Origin: Rhabditophanes sp. KR3021
Lineage: Eukaryota; Nematoda; Chromadorea; Rhabditida; Alloionematidae
NCBI GenBank assembly: GCA_963281155.1
Contig: CAUJLY010000006.1
Span: 2,232,001-2,296,000 of the forward strand
Length of the DNA: 64,000 nt
Reading direction: 5' to 3'
The notes beneath the pieces are model-generated. The model saw only the letters and a program-made list of their open reading frames with translations, made no database searches and was not told the origin of the DNA. A program made the position numbers and the translations under genes. Below, piece by piece: positions 14,101 to 24,931 of the stretch. The stretch's first letter is position 1. Every line of letters starts with the position of its first letter.

Positions 14101-17100
14101 TTTTTTATTAGATATCGCCGACATTTTTTAATTAAATGAAGTGATGATCATATATTTGTTGGAATGTTTTGATATAAATTATCATTTTCAAAAAATGGGT
14201 AAGAAATGATTAATATTTATCAGATGGTAATTGGCAATGCTGCTATTACTATCTAATTAAAATTATACGACTTCATCATTTGATTTAAAAAAATGTTTTA
14301 TATTGATGATGGTGATTTATATGCTTGTGTCTTTACGCAAATATGTTGATATATTATTTGTTATCTTTGGAATGAAAGAAATTTAACTAACCTTGCTCGA
14401 CTGCTGCTGTTGCATGTTGACGTTGGTGTTGTTGTTGACGGTGAGAGTGGGCAGATCCTCGTGGCCTTTCAGTTGTTGTGGCAGGGGCTGGGGGAGCAGT
14501 TTGGGCATGGTGTTGGTTGGTACGATGGTGGAGGTTGTTTTGGATGGGAGATGGTCTTTGTTGGGCTGGAGTACGTTCGAGGGGCCTTTCGGTTTGGTGG
14601 TGGGGCTGATGTTGGCCAGATGGATGTCTTGGGTCAGTTGAGGGCTCGATTGGGGCTTTATTATTCCCCTTTTTGCAGTTTAATTCATCTGTATGGTCTA
14701 AGCAATCTGAAAAACCATCACAAACTGCTTGTTTGTCAATGCATTCTCTAGAATGAGTGCACGAAAATTCATTTGACTGGCATTTGCTGATGTCATCATC
14801 GAAATCGTCACTACTTTCGCCTGATGGGTTTTCGATTTCTCTGTCGTATTCATCTTTGAATGTAACTTCTGGTAGTGGTAAGGGTTCAATTACGTGGGGT
14901 TGTTGGTGACGCTCATTTTGGAGACGTTCTTGTTCAGCAGTATGTTCTTGTAAACGACGTTGATGTTCTTCATGCTGACGTTGGCGTTCAGAATGTTGTT
15001 GGTGGTGAGCTTGAACAGTTTCTTGTGGGTGCGATGGAGCAGCTTCTTGTGATTGTTGTTGATTTTGTGTCTTTTGCAAATCAAGAGCAGCTTGATGTTC
15101 AGCCTGTCTTCTCTTATGTTCTTCTAAAGAGCGATAATAAGCTTCATTTTGAATTCGTACTCTTTCAGTTTCTTCTTCTAATCTCTTTTTCTCCAATTCT
15201 TCATATTCACGCTGAGAAACAGCGGCATGTCTTTGTTGCTCTACAACGACATTTTGTCTTGGCGTAGTAACCTCGATCGGAACAACTGTAGTACTTGATT
15301 GATGGTGTCTTTGAGCAGCTGCTTTGAAATATTCACAAGTAGTCTCATCCGATCCGTCTTCACAATCGTATCGGCGATTACACTTATTAGAATCATCAAT
15401 ACATTGTCCATTTGTGCATTGGAATTGGTCAGAACCACATTTTGAAGTATCAACTTGGTCCTTAATCTCAGTAGAAGATGTACAATGCATTTCATCGTCA
15501 TTATTTCCACAATCATTGACACCATCGCAAATTCTGTCATATTGAATACAATAAGTGTATGAATAGGATGGGCATTTCCATTCTTGCTCACTACATTCTC
15601 CACTGTCTGTAGATTCATTTCCAGAATCAGTTTCTTCTTGATCAATACTATCTTCAATTAACTTCTCTGTTTGCGTATGCGATTGATGGTCGACTACTGC
15701 AACATCAGCAGTTTGTTCAGCTTGTTGGCGATGGTATTTCTGAGCAGCGACAAAGTATTCACATTTGGTCTCATCTGAACCATCATTACAATCATAATTA
15801 CGATTGCATTTTTGTTCGATCGGAATACATTGCTGATTATCACATTGATATTCATCGTGTCTACAAACTGATGGCTCCGAACCACTCTTATCATCGGAGG
15901 TTTGCGTATCTTTGTTAACTGGTTTGGTGATTGAACGTTTTCCATTTTCTGTAAGAAGAAATATTAAAGACTACGTTCTTCTAGCCTTTTCAGGCACAAG
16001 GGCAAAACTAAAAAAATAAGCGTGCTGTCATCAATCTTCAACGAAACATCGACAAATTAATTAGGTATTAGTAATTAAGAATTAGAATATATCAAGAAAT
16101 ATATCAAACAACATATTAAGCGATACATTAAAAACTAAATTAAGCAATAGATTAAAAAGTATGTTAAGGTAAATTAAAAAGGTTAAAGCAAGAAAAGATA
16201 AAAAGATAAGCAACATCAAATTAATGAGATAGGTGTGAGCAAGCAATAAATTATATACGTACGAGGTTGTGGAATTAGTATATCACAGTGCATTTCATCG
16301 GATCTGTCAGAGGTGCAATCAACGACTTTGTTACAACGATCAGACCAATCTAGGCAATGTCCATCATTGCATTCCCATTGATCATAATCGCATTTTCTGA
16401 GTGAATCAGCCACTAAATATGGATTAATAAGGCACGTGAAAATGGGACAAGATATGTCTTAGGAACATATTGTGAATAATACAAAGTGCAATGTGAAAAC
16501 ATAACAGTTTGTGATAGAGAGTTTTGAAGTTCATTAAAAGTAATTAGAGCTAATAAATACATATAGTGCATAGATAATACATATAGTATGTGCTATTTTT
16601 ATTTGAACTTACTTGGATTGTGGCAACATTTGCCTTCTGTACAAAGAGTTCCCGAAGGACAGACTGAATTTGACCAACAGTAAGTTGACCCATGTAGACT
16701 GTACTCTGGAAGAGAACCATCGGGGCAAGTAACAGTAACTTGAGCGTGTTGTGTATTCTGAGGCTTATACTGATTTACAGTAACATTCTTACGTTGCGAA
16801 TTAAAGCCTGGACAAGATTGTTCATCTTTTCCGTCGATGCAATTTCTGACACCGTCACAAACGTTGTCCAAATTAATACAAACATTGTCACAGGAAAATT
16901 GAGTATCTGTGCAGATTATCTTTTCACAATTAATTTCATCATCCCCATCTGGGCAGTTTACACGCCTGTCACAGAATAAATTTTCAGAAATACAATGTCC
17001 AGACTTGCAAGCCCTTTCACCTTCTGGACACTTTTTAAACTCATCCTTTAAGATGTCTTCGTCTCTCTTTACTTCGGGTTGATTTGGATTGTAAACTCTG

Positions 17101-20100
17101 ACAGGTATTTCAACTTGAACAGAGTCTCCATTTGAATTGAAGGTAAATTTGTAAAGTCCTGAGTCGCTATAAGAAACAGCTTCAATGCGAAGGGTAAAAT
17201 CTTTTTGAGTATGTTTATGAGATGGCTGCATATCTTTATAGACTCGATCACTTTCATAAACGCTTTTTTCATCCTTTAACCATTCACTTTGATATTGATG
17301 ATGAACATTGTGTACAAAGACACGTACTTCAACAACACTTCCTACGGATACATCTATATACTTTTTGTCGACTTGCAAGAAAGCCTTTTGGTCTGAGCAA
17401 TGAGCGTGTTCCGCCGTTTCATCACTGAAATCGTCGCACTCTGCAACTTGATTACACGTCAAGGAACGTTCTATACAAACATTATTAGATTGGCAAGTAA
17501 ATTGAGATGGATAGCAATTGGAGGAGTCTTCGTCTGAAAAAGTGATTATTTAGATATGTTGAAAAAGATGAATATTTGTGTGTTAAGGAGAGCATGTTAA
17601 AATAAAGATTGCTTTTTAAGTGTCTCTTAGACAATACAAATGTGTATCTACCTTCAAAAGACACAAATTCAAAGCCTTCCGTATTTAGAGCAATACTTCC
17701 TAAATGACTATGTTCTACGGCACTTTCGAATATTCTTTTGATAGCGTGCTCATGTCTTTGATCTGAATGGACATCCAGTGTAACTAAAGTTCCAATCACC
17801 TGGTGATATCGAAACAATTTTACAGTGACATTTCTAACATTAGTAACTGGGGCAAGAGCAGACAAGGCTTCTTTTTGAATTTGGTGGGCCAAAGAAGTAT
17901 ATTCATGAGATACAGGATTCCTTAGATCAATAGAGTACGCGATATCGGGCAAGTTTAAGGTAATACGATAAACCATAGATATGGCAGTTAACAGTGTTGC
18001 TACACTGGCAATCGCCATCTTTTAGTATTTAAAAGATTTGGCAATCTAATTAAGTAAAGTTTGTTATTAGGAAATGGAGTAAAATATAATACGAAATAGA
18101 TAGATAACTTTCAAACCGTTTATTATACAATATAAGTTCAGATCCGGAGATGTGTGGTTGGTGAGAGCTGTCAAAGAATATAAAGTTGTTTGAAAATAGA
18201 TCTAGAAATTTAAACCCACTTAAGAAACGTAAAAAAGATAAATATGAATGGGGGCTGGGTGTGGTAACATACAAACAGTCTGAAGCTCAACACCCCCAAA
18301 TATATGTGAAAGAGGCACAACAGTACAGTTGAGGACAATAGAAAAGTACACCTATGTATCACCAATTTAATTTTGGCGTATGAGAAAAGTGGTGGTGGTA
18401 TTGGTGATTAATTGGAGGTAAAGTAAGGCGTCAAACGGTTCAAAGCACATCTTTGATAGTATCTAATATTGTTTGAAGGAACCGTTTCGATTAATAGTTG
18501 AATTTGACTCGATCCAGTGCGGAAGTGGACACATAAACTCAGCAAACACAAGTTGTAAAAGTAATAGGTGACGATGAATCTTGAAGAAGGTAAACTTTTA
18601 AGTCTGCCTAGATATATGCGCCTTCTTCTCATTGAACCTGAACAAAAAGGATAAACTACACAGATCTTTTGAGCATATTGATAAACTTTTAGCAACGACA
18701 ATTTGCAGTACATCTACCAACATCTTTGTGACTCATTATTACGAGAAATATTCACATTCCACATAAAACAATATATAAAGGTACGATCAAGTAAATAAAT
18801 ATACATAATACTATAATAAATTGATATGTAATTCGAATAGATCAAATTTATACAAGTTCTTTCATAAATTTATACAAAATCTTATATTTACAAATTGTTT
18901 CACAAATATACGTATTGAAGAACGGTAAAAGAGAGGACTTTGGGTAATTTTACGTAATTCACTATACCATACCTCAATTTACAGTCTTATTTAAAATGCT
19001 AGAGAGAATCTTAGTCCACCGGGTATTTATTAAATGTATGTTTTTGTAAACATGTGTGTAGCTTACAAAATTACGCAAGATCAACAAAAAGAACGCGTAA
19101 TTGGATGCAGCAACCATAATATACAATGCAACAATTTGAAGGGACATCACCATCTTTTCATTTAATTTTGTAAAAGTTAAAATGGTTGATATAGAATGCA
19201 GTATCTTTGAATAAATATATTCACAAACAAACCTTTTCATAAATATGTATTGTGTGACAAAAAAAAAGCAAAAGTTTAAGGATGTTAATGCAATTAAGTT
19301 AATTTTTTGTTGGAATCAAAATTTGAATATAATCAATTTGTACTTTTAGCGCAATATCTTGACATTTCCTTTGTTTAGTGGGAAAATCGCGGAAATCTCA
19401 AAATTATTGTAGTGAAATAGGCTCACATATATATTCCCTGTGCCCATCTTAATAAGTTCCCAATCTGATGATATAGGGACAGTTACGTAGTACAAGTAAA
19501 CAAAAACCTGATCTGCATCATATATTTACTTCATCTGTCTTTTTAATACTCTTCAATGAAGCATATTTTACGTTACCTAGACATAGTCAAATTGTGTGGA
19601 TTTAAAAGTATAAGAAGCTCATTATTTATATTGTCTTTTAAAAAATGGGCTTTCATATTTCTGAGACTTATTTATAAATGATTGAATTATAATAAATACA
19701 GTTCGAGCACATTATCAGAAATTGTCTCAGAGAAAAGTATTTATCAAATAAAAAGTGCATAAAGGTAGTATAAAGGAAATGATTTGATAAATGTTAGGAC
19801 ACAAAAAAAGTTGAATAAAATGGTGGATAAAAAAGTAATGTCTTGTATTATAATAATTTTAATAAATAAAAATGTACACACTACCTCGCAAACTTCCTAT
19901 TTAGCGTACCAAAATTTTTATTTAAAAAAGTATTTAACCGTTCTTTAAACATCTTATAAAAGAAGAGTTCATTGAGATGTTAAATAGAATGAATTTATGA
20001 GACCATTAAATTAGTAAAAAGAGTCTGAGATATTTGGAAAGGATATAAGGTAATCTAAGCAAATAGAAACTGTCAAAGTGGTAAGCATCTCTCACATTTT

Positions 20101-20617
20101 TGGGAAGGTACACAAATTAGTTTAGAGAGAGAGTTAATATGAACTTTAAGAAAGAAGACATACCTTTTAAGCCACTTCCTTCAACTTCAACATCATTAGT
20201 GTTTGTTTTTGTTGTGTCAATGGAATCATTGATGAATCGGCCATCGTTTGCCTCTTCTCCCCTTGCAGATTTATTACCATTTAGGATGAATTGCTCGTCT
20301 ATTTTGTTGGATTTGTTTGTTGGTAATGATTCATTGGTAAGGATTGTTTTATCATTTTCAAGAACAATAGTGGGTAATGTAGAAGTTTGGGAATTATTAT
20401 TAATCATCTCCGTAATGTTATTATCGTCACCGCTTAAATGTTCATTGTCTTGAAGAATGTGTAAAGCATTTGTACTATTTGCGTTTAAAATTGGTTCAGT
20501 TTGGTTCTCTGATTTGTTAGATGATGAAAATAGATTAAATAAATTGAAAGAATTTGAAATCGAAAATAATCCAAATAATAGCAAAATGTGCCGTATTTTG
20601 ATGGCAGGGACCATCAT
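1..20617 (-). CDS. unc-52: Perlecan, long form from the distal start (3' end outside window)
   Basis: Basement-membrane heparan sulfate proteoglycan that anchors muscle and epidermal attachments to the matrix. Proposed exons: 20617-20164, 17999-17652, 17533-16613, 16412-16263, 15948-14392, 10945-10428, 10351-9650, 9462-7534, 7490-7462, 7389-7312, 6600-5804, 5760-2757, 2034-1699, 1654 to beyond 1. Every join keeps phase, apart from one extra base in exon 9462-7534. Order of domains: signal peptide, SEA, eight LDLa, Ig, three LDLa, Ig, laminin EGF and laminin IV modules, fourteen Ig, laminin G, two EGF, laminin G, Thr/Glu-rich linker. The part from 10945 down matches UNC-52 closely, for example CEPPRC, then TLTIHDAQP, then [16 protein letters not shown]. 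All boundaries of the distal exons are phase 1, as is usual for shuffled extracellular modules. The join 14392 to 10945 is inferred from phase; the distal part could also be a separate short product. Confidence 0.85.
2665..2757 (-). CDS. unc-52: Alternative 3' end of perlecan: medium isoform tail
   Basis: If the GTAAGC donor after 2757 is skipped, the frame continues for 30 codons (starting [14 protein letters not shown]) to a stop at 2665. An AATAAA on the minus strand at 2462-2457 could serve for polyadenylation. This product would carry domains I-IV but not laminin G, like the medium UNC-52 class. The alternative is that these codons are simply intron. Confidence 0.5.
   Translation of the reverse strand, partial: SKRMLTKMAIVERKSKHRGNGVFGGWFESS
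2757..5760 (-). CDS. unc-52: Perlecan domain IV, Ig domains 4-13 in one large exon
   Basis: A 3 kb exon with ten Ig domains. Domains 4-6 are near copies of each other ([33 protein letters not shown]; each ends in YLCTA or YICTA), pointing to recent internal duplication; later ones are more diverged. After the last Ig a basic stretch (KRKRKH) and a Ser/His-rich spacer lead to a GTAAGC donor in phase 1 that joins exon 2034. The KRKRK run is a candidate heparin-binding or convertase site. Confidence 0.9.
5804..6600 (-). CDS. unc-52: Perlecan domain IV, Ig domains 1-3
   Basis: Encodes three Ig domains, each with the core Cys pair and the DxGxYxC strand ([22 protein letters not shown]). The 711-base intron before it contains the alternative short-isoform 3' end. 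It ends in phase 0, 43 bases from the next exon. Confidence 0.9.
7037..7312 (-). CDS. unc-52: Alternative 3' end of perlecan: short isoform tail
   Basis: The exon 7389-7312 has a donor (GAAG then GTTCGC) that joins 6600 in phase 1. If it is not used, the frame runs on for 91 codons to TAA at 7039-7037. The tail is Ser/Pro-rich and then strongly basic ([16 protein letters not shown]), with a repeated VxTPAVxPTRNV motif. An AATAAA signal on the minus strand lies at 6740-6735. The product would stop after domain III, as in the short UNC-52 class known from C. elegans. The tail has no cysteines. Confidence 0.6.
   Translation of the reverse strand, partial: GSLASPSSSSKHATSHRRPVQQTRPKSSEVVRTPAVQPTRNVVSTPAVPPTRNVAPSVKENVSRVTIRNDQRQRRTRYHVHSRAHKNTRRT
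7534..9462 (-). CDS. unc-52: Perlecan domain III: two laminin IV modules and laminin-EGF repeats, with a +1 frameshift
   Basis: Two laminin IV type A modules are marked by their matching segments [18 protein letters not shown] and [18 protein letters not shown]. They are separated and followed by laminin-EGF repeats ([26 protein letters not shown] and others). The exon length, 1929, is a multiple of three, but its start (phase 0) and end (phase 2) require 3n+2. This agrees with one surplus base. The break is at a run of four T on the coding strand (8636-8633): removing one restores a continuous CSGVSNQCSSS reading. Confidence 0.85.
9575..9586 (-). CDS. unc-52: Candidate 12-base microexon in perlecan domain III
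   Basis: Between exons 10351-9650 and 9462-7534 lies a strong acceptor (TTTGTCTGTTTAG), twelve bases encoding Asp-Ser-Glu-Cys, and a consensus GTAAGT donor. Both flanking exons meet in phase 0, so inclusion adds four residues without a frame change. It would introduce an extra cysteine right after a laminin-EGF module. Only transcript data could show whether it is used. Confidence 0.4.
11035..11122 (-). promoter_or_regulatory. unc-52: Alternative first exon marking an internal perlecan promoter
   Basis: An 88-base exon with ATG at 11122, a clean signal peptide ([16 protein letters not shown]) and a phase-1 donor GTAATA. A signal peptide in the middle of a secreted protein's gene only makes sense as an independent start, so a promoter or trans-splice site must lie just upstream. 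I cannot delimit the promoter itself. Confidence 0.7.
11123..14391. other. Intron of long perlecan / promoter region of internal start
   Basis: 3.3 kb of AT-rich sequence between the distal LDLa exon and the internal first exon. No further exon with domain similarity was seen. It must contain whatever drives the internal start at 11122. Confidence 0.5.
14392..15948 (-). CDS. unc-52: Perlecan exon: four LDLa repeats with an inserted charged coiled coil and Gln/His-rich tail
   Basis: One 519-codon exon with four LDLa repeats ([32 protein letters not shown]). Between the third and fourth lies an insert of about 170 residues, rich in Glu, Arg, Gln and His, that begins with a heptad-like stretch ([17 protein letters not shown]) and ends near [11 protein letters not shown]. 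Acidic Ser-Gly sites ([24 protein letters not shown]) are candidate glycosaminoglycan attachment points. After the last LDLa there is a Pro/Gln/His-rich tail. The donor CAAG then GTTAGT ends the exon in phase 1; reading past it meets TAG after one more codon (14387). Such a charged insert is not part of perlecan as I know it from worms, flies or vertebrates. Confidence 0.75.
16263..16412 (-). CDS. unc-52: Perlecan exon: single LDLa repeat
   Basis: A 150-base exon encoding one LDLa repeat ([20 protein letters not shown]) and a short tail. Acceptor ATATTTAG and donor GTACGT; both boundaries are phase 1, so the exon could be skipped without shifting the frame. Confidence 0.75.
16613..17533 (-). 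CDS. unc-52: Perlecan exon: LDLa, cysteine-free Ig-like domain, two LDLa, Cys-rich module
   Basis: In order: an LDLa repeat (CYPSQFTC to AHC); an Ig-like fold recognisable by its SEWLKDE and DSGLYKF strands but lacking both core cysteines; two more LDLa repeats (CPEGERAC and CTDTQFSC); then a short module with the spacing CPDG, YCW, CPSGTLC, GKCC, like EB/lustrin-type modules of nematode secreted proteins. It begins in phase 1 (acceptor TTTTTCAG) and ends at a GTAAGT donor in phase 1, so it joins both neighbours without loss of frame. The LDLa repeats keep the acidic calcium-binding residues (DFSDE, GDDE, GKDE). Confidence 0.75.
17652..17999 (-). CDS. unc-52: Perlecan SEA domain exon
   Basis: Encodes a SEA domain of about 110 residues. 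It opens with [16 protein letters not shown], matching the start of the vertebrate perlecan SEA domain (MVY, then a hydrophobic strand and an acidic Tyr-Ser), continues through LVTLDVHSD, and closes with a GFEFVSFE segment comparable to the vertebrate GFQF end. The acceptor chosen (TGTAG, exon from 17999) is the one whose phase fits exon 20164. The polypyrimidine tract is weak, and an ATG at 18018 just upstream is an alternative start that would give a short hydrophobic N-terminus. SEA domains occur mostly in heavily glycosylated membrane or matrix proteins and sometimes self-cleave; no clear GSVVV-type cleavage motif is visible here. Confidence 0.75.
18000..20163. other. First intron of distal perlecan form
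   Basis: About 2.2 kb with no convincing exon. Short frames with hydrophobic stretches (for example 19240-18974, minus) do not match the phase needed for splicing to the SEA exon. Confidence 0.45.
20164..20617 (-). CDS. unc-52: Perlecan distal first exon: signal peptide and possible glycosaminoglycan site
   Basis: Encodes 151 residues starting [18 protein letters not shown]; the second Met at 20614 is also possible. A hydrophobic signal peptide is followed by an Asn/Ser/Thr-rich low-complexity segment with several N-glycosylation sequons. It ends in the acidic motif EVEGSGLK, where Ser-Gly after acidic residues is the usual xylosylation context for heparan or chondroitin sulfate. A consensus donor (AAAAG then GTATGT) follows directly in phase 1. 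The next exon with matching phase is the SEA exon at 17999. Vertebrate perlecan also has an acidic Ser-Gly segment immediately before SEA, so the order is the same. Confidence 0.7.
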
Positions 20618-20695
20618 GATTTGTGTTGAGTTCCAAATATAAAAGATTTTAATTTTAACAGTTATGAAATCTGGAATCAAATGAGTGTTATACAA

Positions 20696-23600
20696 AAATC
20701 ACTAATAATAAACGATACAGTTGAACGACAATACTAATTAATGACTATATAATTTATCTACAGGAATGTAATAATATCAAAAAAAGTAAATTAGGAATTG
20801 GTGTATTTCAATTACTCTCAACCAAATATAAATGAAACAAAACCCGAAATTGGTTATTGTACACTAGCTATTATAATAAACTATCATTTTTACTATAATT
20901 TACCCATGTATTTGACAAGGTCGGCAACAAACGGTAAGGAATGATTATTCGGTAATAGATGTTTCAAAGTGTTATGACATAAAGTTGAAATTATACACCT
21001 TATCTCTATTTGTTGCTAGGTTTGGGAATTTCCCAAACTGTTATATGATGTTAGATATGTTAATAATGACTACGGGTCATATATTACGAACACAACAGTT
21101 ATCATATATACTTTAAATTGATACTTGCTTTAAATAATGAAGATGTTCAGAAGAGTCTTCTTGTTTTTGAATGTGGTTCACAGTCTCAATGCAGAAAAGG
21201 CAACCGTGAGATGTTGGAAATATACACTAATATATTAGGACATAACAATATATATGTGTATATATATTACTTATCGCTGTTAACTAATACAAAATATATA
21301 TACAATTGACAGATAAACAGGGTCTGTTATGGTACGCTGTAGATTACCCAATTATAAATAGTAGTAGTATTATTGTAACTTTAAATTTATACTACATATC
21401 TCTTAACCACCAAAATCTGAAGAAGTACTTGGGTGAGAAATGGTGGATAATATAAGTTTTGCAACAATAATAATAATATGCACAGATAACATTAATTTGA
21501 ATCCAATGGTAAACATGAGTATGGTTGTTTTCAATCCGTTTTCAATACAACTACCTAACATGTTTCCTAATGGGTTTGATTTGAACGAGTGGTTGAACTG
21601 TTCAAAAACAATACCTACCTTTTGCCACAATTTCTTATTAATGTTAAGGTTGTGGGAAGGTGATTTAATTAGATAAGGATATAAAAAGTATGCCCATATA
21701 TGTGGGTGATGACTTTGTGATGTTACTAAATATATATCCTCTCACCCATGCCACCACATTCAAGATCATGTCAAAAGATTTGATTGAGTAATGTACATTT
21801 TTTGGCAACATTTCGCGATAACTGATTAGCTATTAATCATTGTCAAAGGACTTTCCAAATGATGGGAAGGACTATTTTTTGCCATATAATCTAATAAATA
21901 ATAACTCACAAGATGCGTATCATTAATGATAATATGGCGTGAAAGGACAAAACAGGGTCTGTTTGATCCTAATGTGTGTAGTTCTGGCAAAAGTCTGGGT
22001 GAAAACAAGTTCAAAATGAAGTGACTGATTAGCTAAGAATAAAATGCGAAATACATAAACATCAAAAAATTAACATTTAATTGAGACAAGTGCAGGATGT
22101 ATTGATATGCCAAACAAAAAGAAGTCAAAATGAATTAGTTTTAGTGGTGTTTCATATTGTTCTTATGGTTAATTCGTTTTCTAAATTGCGTTATCAATCA
22201 CCTTTATGCCTGGTTTATGTGTTTAAGTTATTTAGTTTATTTTGTTATTTACAATAATGAGGCTCTTTCAGTTGCGGCACCTCTTATTTTGTTTGGTGTT
22301 AGTATGGTGTTAACTTTAGTGATAACTATTGTTTCTTTTTGCACTTGTCTGCGTACCTAAATTTTGTTATTAAATATTGTAAAGATCTTATTAATCAAAA
22401 TTGTGCAGTTGATGTGGAGTCTCGTGTAAGAACCCATTATTAAACATCAAGACGTCATAAATTTTAAATTCAATAAACCAAAAAGATGACAATACTTCCG
22501 TTCCATTGCAATTTTATATTAAACTTAAGAGATTTGATATTAATAGGCGTTTTTATTTGGACACCTTTCCATATAATAATATAAATCAAATTCTACGAAC
22601 AATGTAGGCGAGATAAATTCATTATTAATTTTTTCCTTATCTTTTTAATTTGAAAAAATGTGTACGGAGATTAAATAATGAAATCATCAATCCCTTGGCT
22701 AAAGTTTTTTGTTCTATTTAAGGCCAAAAAATATTTGAATTTACATTGGGATGACGTGGTGCACTGTGAATTGTATTAAAAATTCAATTAAAAAGTGACA
22801 CCAAACAATATTTAACATTAAATAATAAAGTGTCTCGGAATATGTGTTTTTCTTTTTGTTGATAATTGACACAGTCTGCTAGATGTGATCATTATTTTTG
22901 TTCATAAAATTAAAATATAGTCAATTATAAAAGACGAAGGAATTTGAAAACAATTTAGGTACAATAAACAATACTATTTTCTAAACAATTAATGAGTTGT
23001 TTTTAATAAAAAACTTGAAATAAATATTATTTACTACTTCGATTTGTTCATATTTTTTATCTAAATTATTTAGTGTATTATTTTTATTTGAAATTATTAT
23101 GGCCATCAAAACAAGCTGAAACGGATTTTGGCATTGCAAATGTTGTATTGTTGCGACGTTGGCGTTAAGGTTAAGAAGGAAATTGATGTCGGTACAAATA
23201 ATATAAATTTATTAATATACTCCTTTTGAAACTGATTACCCAAAAAAGTGATTTCTTTGTATGGCAAACTGAAAAGTATTATTTTATTTGTATTCGGCGT
23301 TCTGGCAAGATAGTCGGAAGGATACGACAAAAATCAGTGCGTTTGAGTCTATTGTTTTTGCCTATCCTCAACTAAACTACACTCTGGATGAGGCAAAAAC
23401 CCACAATATTTGATAGGTAATACAGTGTTAAAGCTTATGACGTCAAAAGGAGGCTTTGATTTCACAAACCCTGTTTGCGTAAAAAGGTAACATCAAAAGG
23501 AGGAGATAAATTGTTGCACCCTATATATCCAATTTTTTACTTCTCAATTTATTTTTGACTTTAAATTGTGGAGCTAAAAACAATACCCAATTATGTAAGT

Positions 23601-24931
23601 TATTACTTCTTTATTGTAAACACTTAACTTCCTGTTCCTCAGCAATTATTCAATTTTGCATCTTGATTTTCTTCAAAGATTACTAACTATAACTAAGGTC
23701 TATTTTTGTAAAAAAGAACTTTATCGCAAATGCATTACTTTTGTGACTTTTTTGTAATTGTTCTAGTTAAATCCTTTGTCATACAAATCTATTTATGACC
23801 TGACTGTAAGGTGGTCTATTTCTATCATTTCTTTAATATGACCTTTTAATTTTTAAAAAATAGGAAGGTCTCAATTGTTGTGAAAGTGTATTAAAATGTT
23901 CTTTCATAAAAAGGGCGGATTTGTATGTGAATTCAAGTATGCTAACACTTTTTTTGACGTCAATAGAGATCTCCCTTAGTAAGTACAAACCCCCAAACTA
24001 AGGGCAATATGCTTCGCTAGGGTTTCTTGGAGAATGTTCAAGTCTTTTATAAAGTAAAAGTTCCGTCTGAAAAAATGGACAATCCTTTGAATGATATTTA
24101 GTGAAGGATGCATGTGTAAATGTATGCATTTGATTTTGTTATTTTTAGAAATTTCAAAGGATTAATTATATATGAACACAATTGGCAGCATAAAAGGCAA
24201 CATTTTTGAGTGATTCATTTCATTCTGAAATTTGCCAATCTTCCTACGTTTCAAATTCCTTTTTATATTTGGAAAAGATACAACATTTATTTGCAAATTT
24301 TAAGTCTTATTAATAGGCCAAAACATCTATTGTGAATATGCATTACGCCATCATCTAGTTACGTAAGCAATAATAAGTTTGACCAGGCCTGTGACGACAA
24401 CATATACAAAATTAATACCGTTCTTCCTGTCATTGTTTTTATCTACCTTAAGGACCCTGCGTAGGCCCAGCTTAATAGTGGCAGTATAATCACAATTTCT
24501 GCACATTGCGGCCTTTAATAACTTAGATCCACAGGAAATTGCCTTTCTGAAAAAATTGTTTATTCAAATTTAGATTAATCTTAAAAAATTGTAGCATGTA
24601 ATGACGTACGTGAACAGTTCTTCGTAAGGTACCAGCGATTCCGGAAGCAAAAGAATAGGCCTGAACAATAGTGAAAAGAAATGATGATGTAACTTCAATT
24701 CATTTTCAGATTTGTTCTGGCCGCAAATGGTGGTTTCACAATTATAAACAAATTGTTGTGTCACTTCCAAACTGAAAACATCCTTAATTTGTTGTTGATG
24801 CTTTGTTTATCCTTAAATGATTCTGTCCGTCTCATGTGCACCACACAATATTTAACTAACTAGCTAATGTGATTAAGTCTATTTTTTAGATTGCTTATAA
24901 TTTCAACTTTTAAAGAATATTCTTTAATAAC
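20696..24931. other. Intergenic, AT-rich, between perlecan and the LDLa gene (divergent)
   Basis: No gene I can support. It holds the upstream regions of two divergently oriented genes, a 10-base direct repeat TCAAAAGGAG near 23443 and 23493, and a minus-strand frame at about 21700-21403 with one hydrophobic segment that I could not tie to any gene. Confidence 0.4.

Noticed and set aside
14393..15267. Long plus-strand frames opposite the Gln/His-rich perlecan exon
   Set aside because: They mirror the low-complexity coding strand; the minus strand has LDLa cysteines and correct splice phases.
18050..18713. Minus-strand frames in the first perlecan intron as extra exons
   Set aside because: No domain likeness, and the direct join 20164 to 17999 already fits in phase.
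22157..22360. Small hydrophobic plus-strand frame of 67 codons
   Set aside because: No splice context, homology or composition to set it apart from chance in AT-rich DNA.
24475..24560. AGTGGCAGTAT motif resembling the 5' end of U4 snRNA
   Set aside because: Only about eleven bases match; the following stem-loop and Sm site of U4 are not there.
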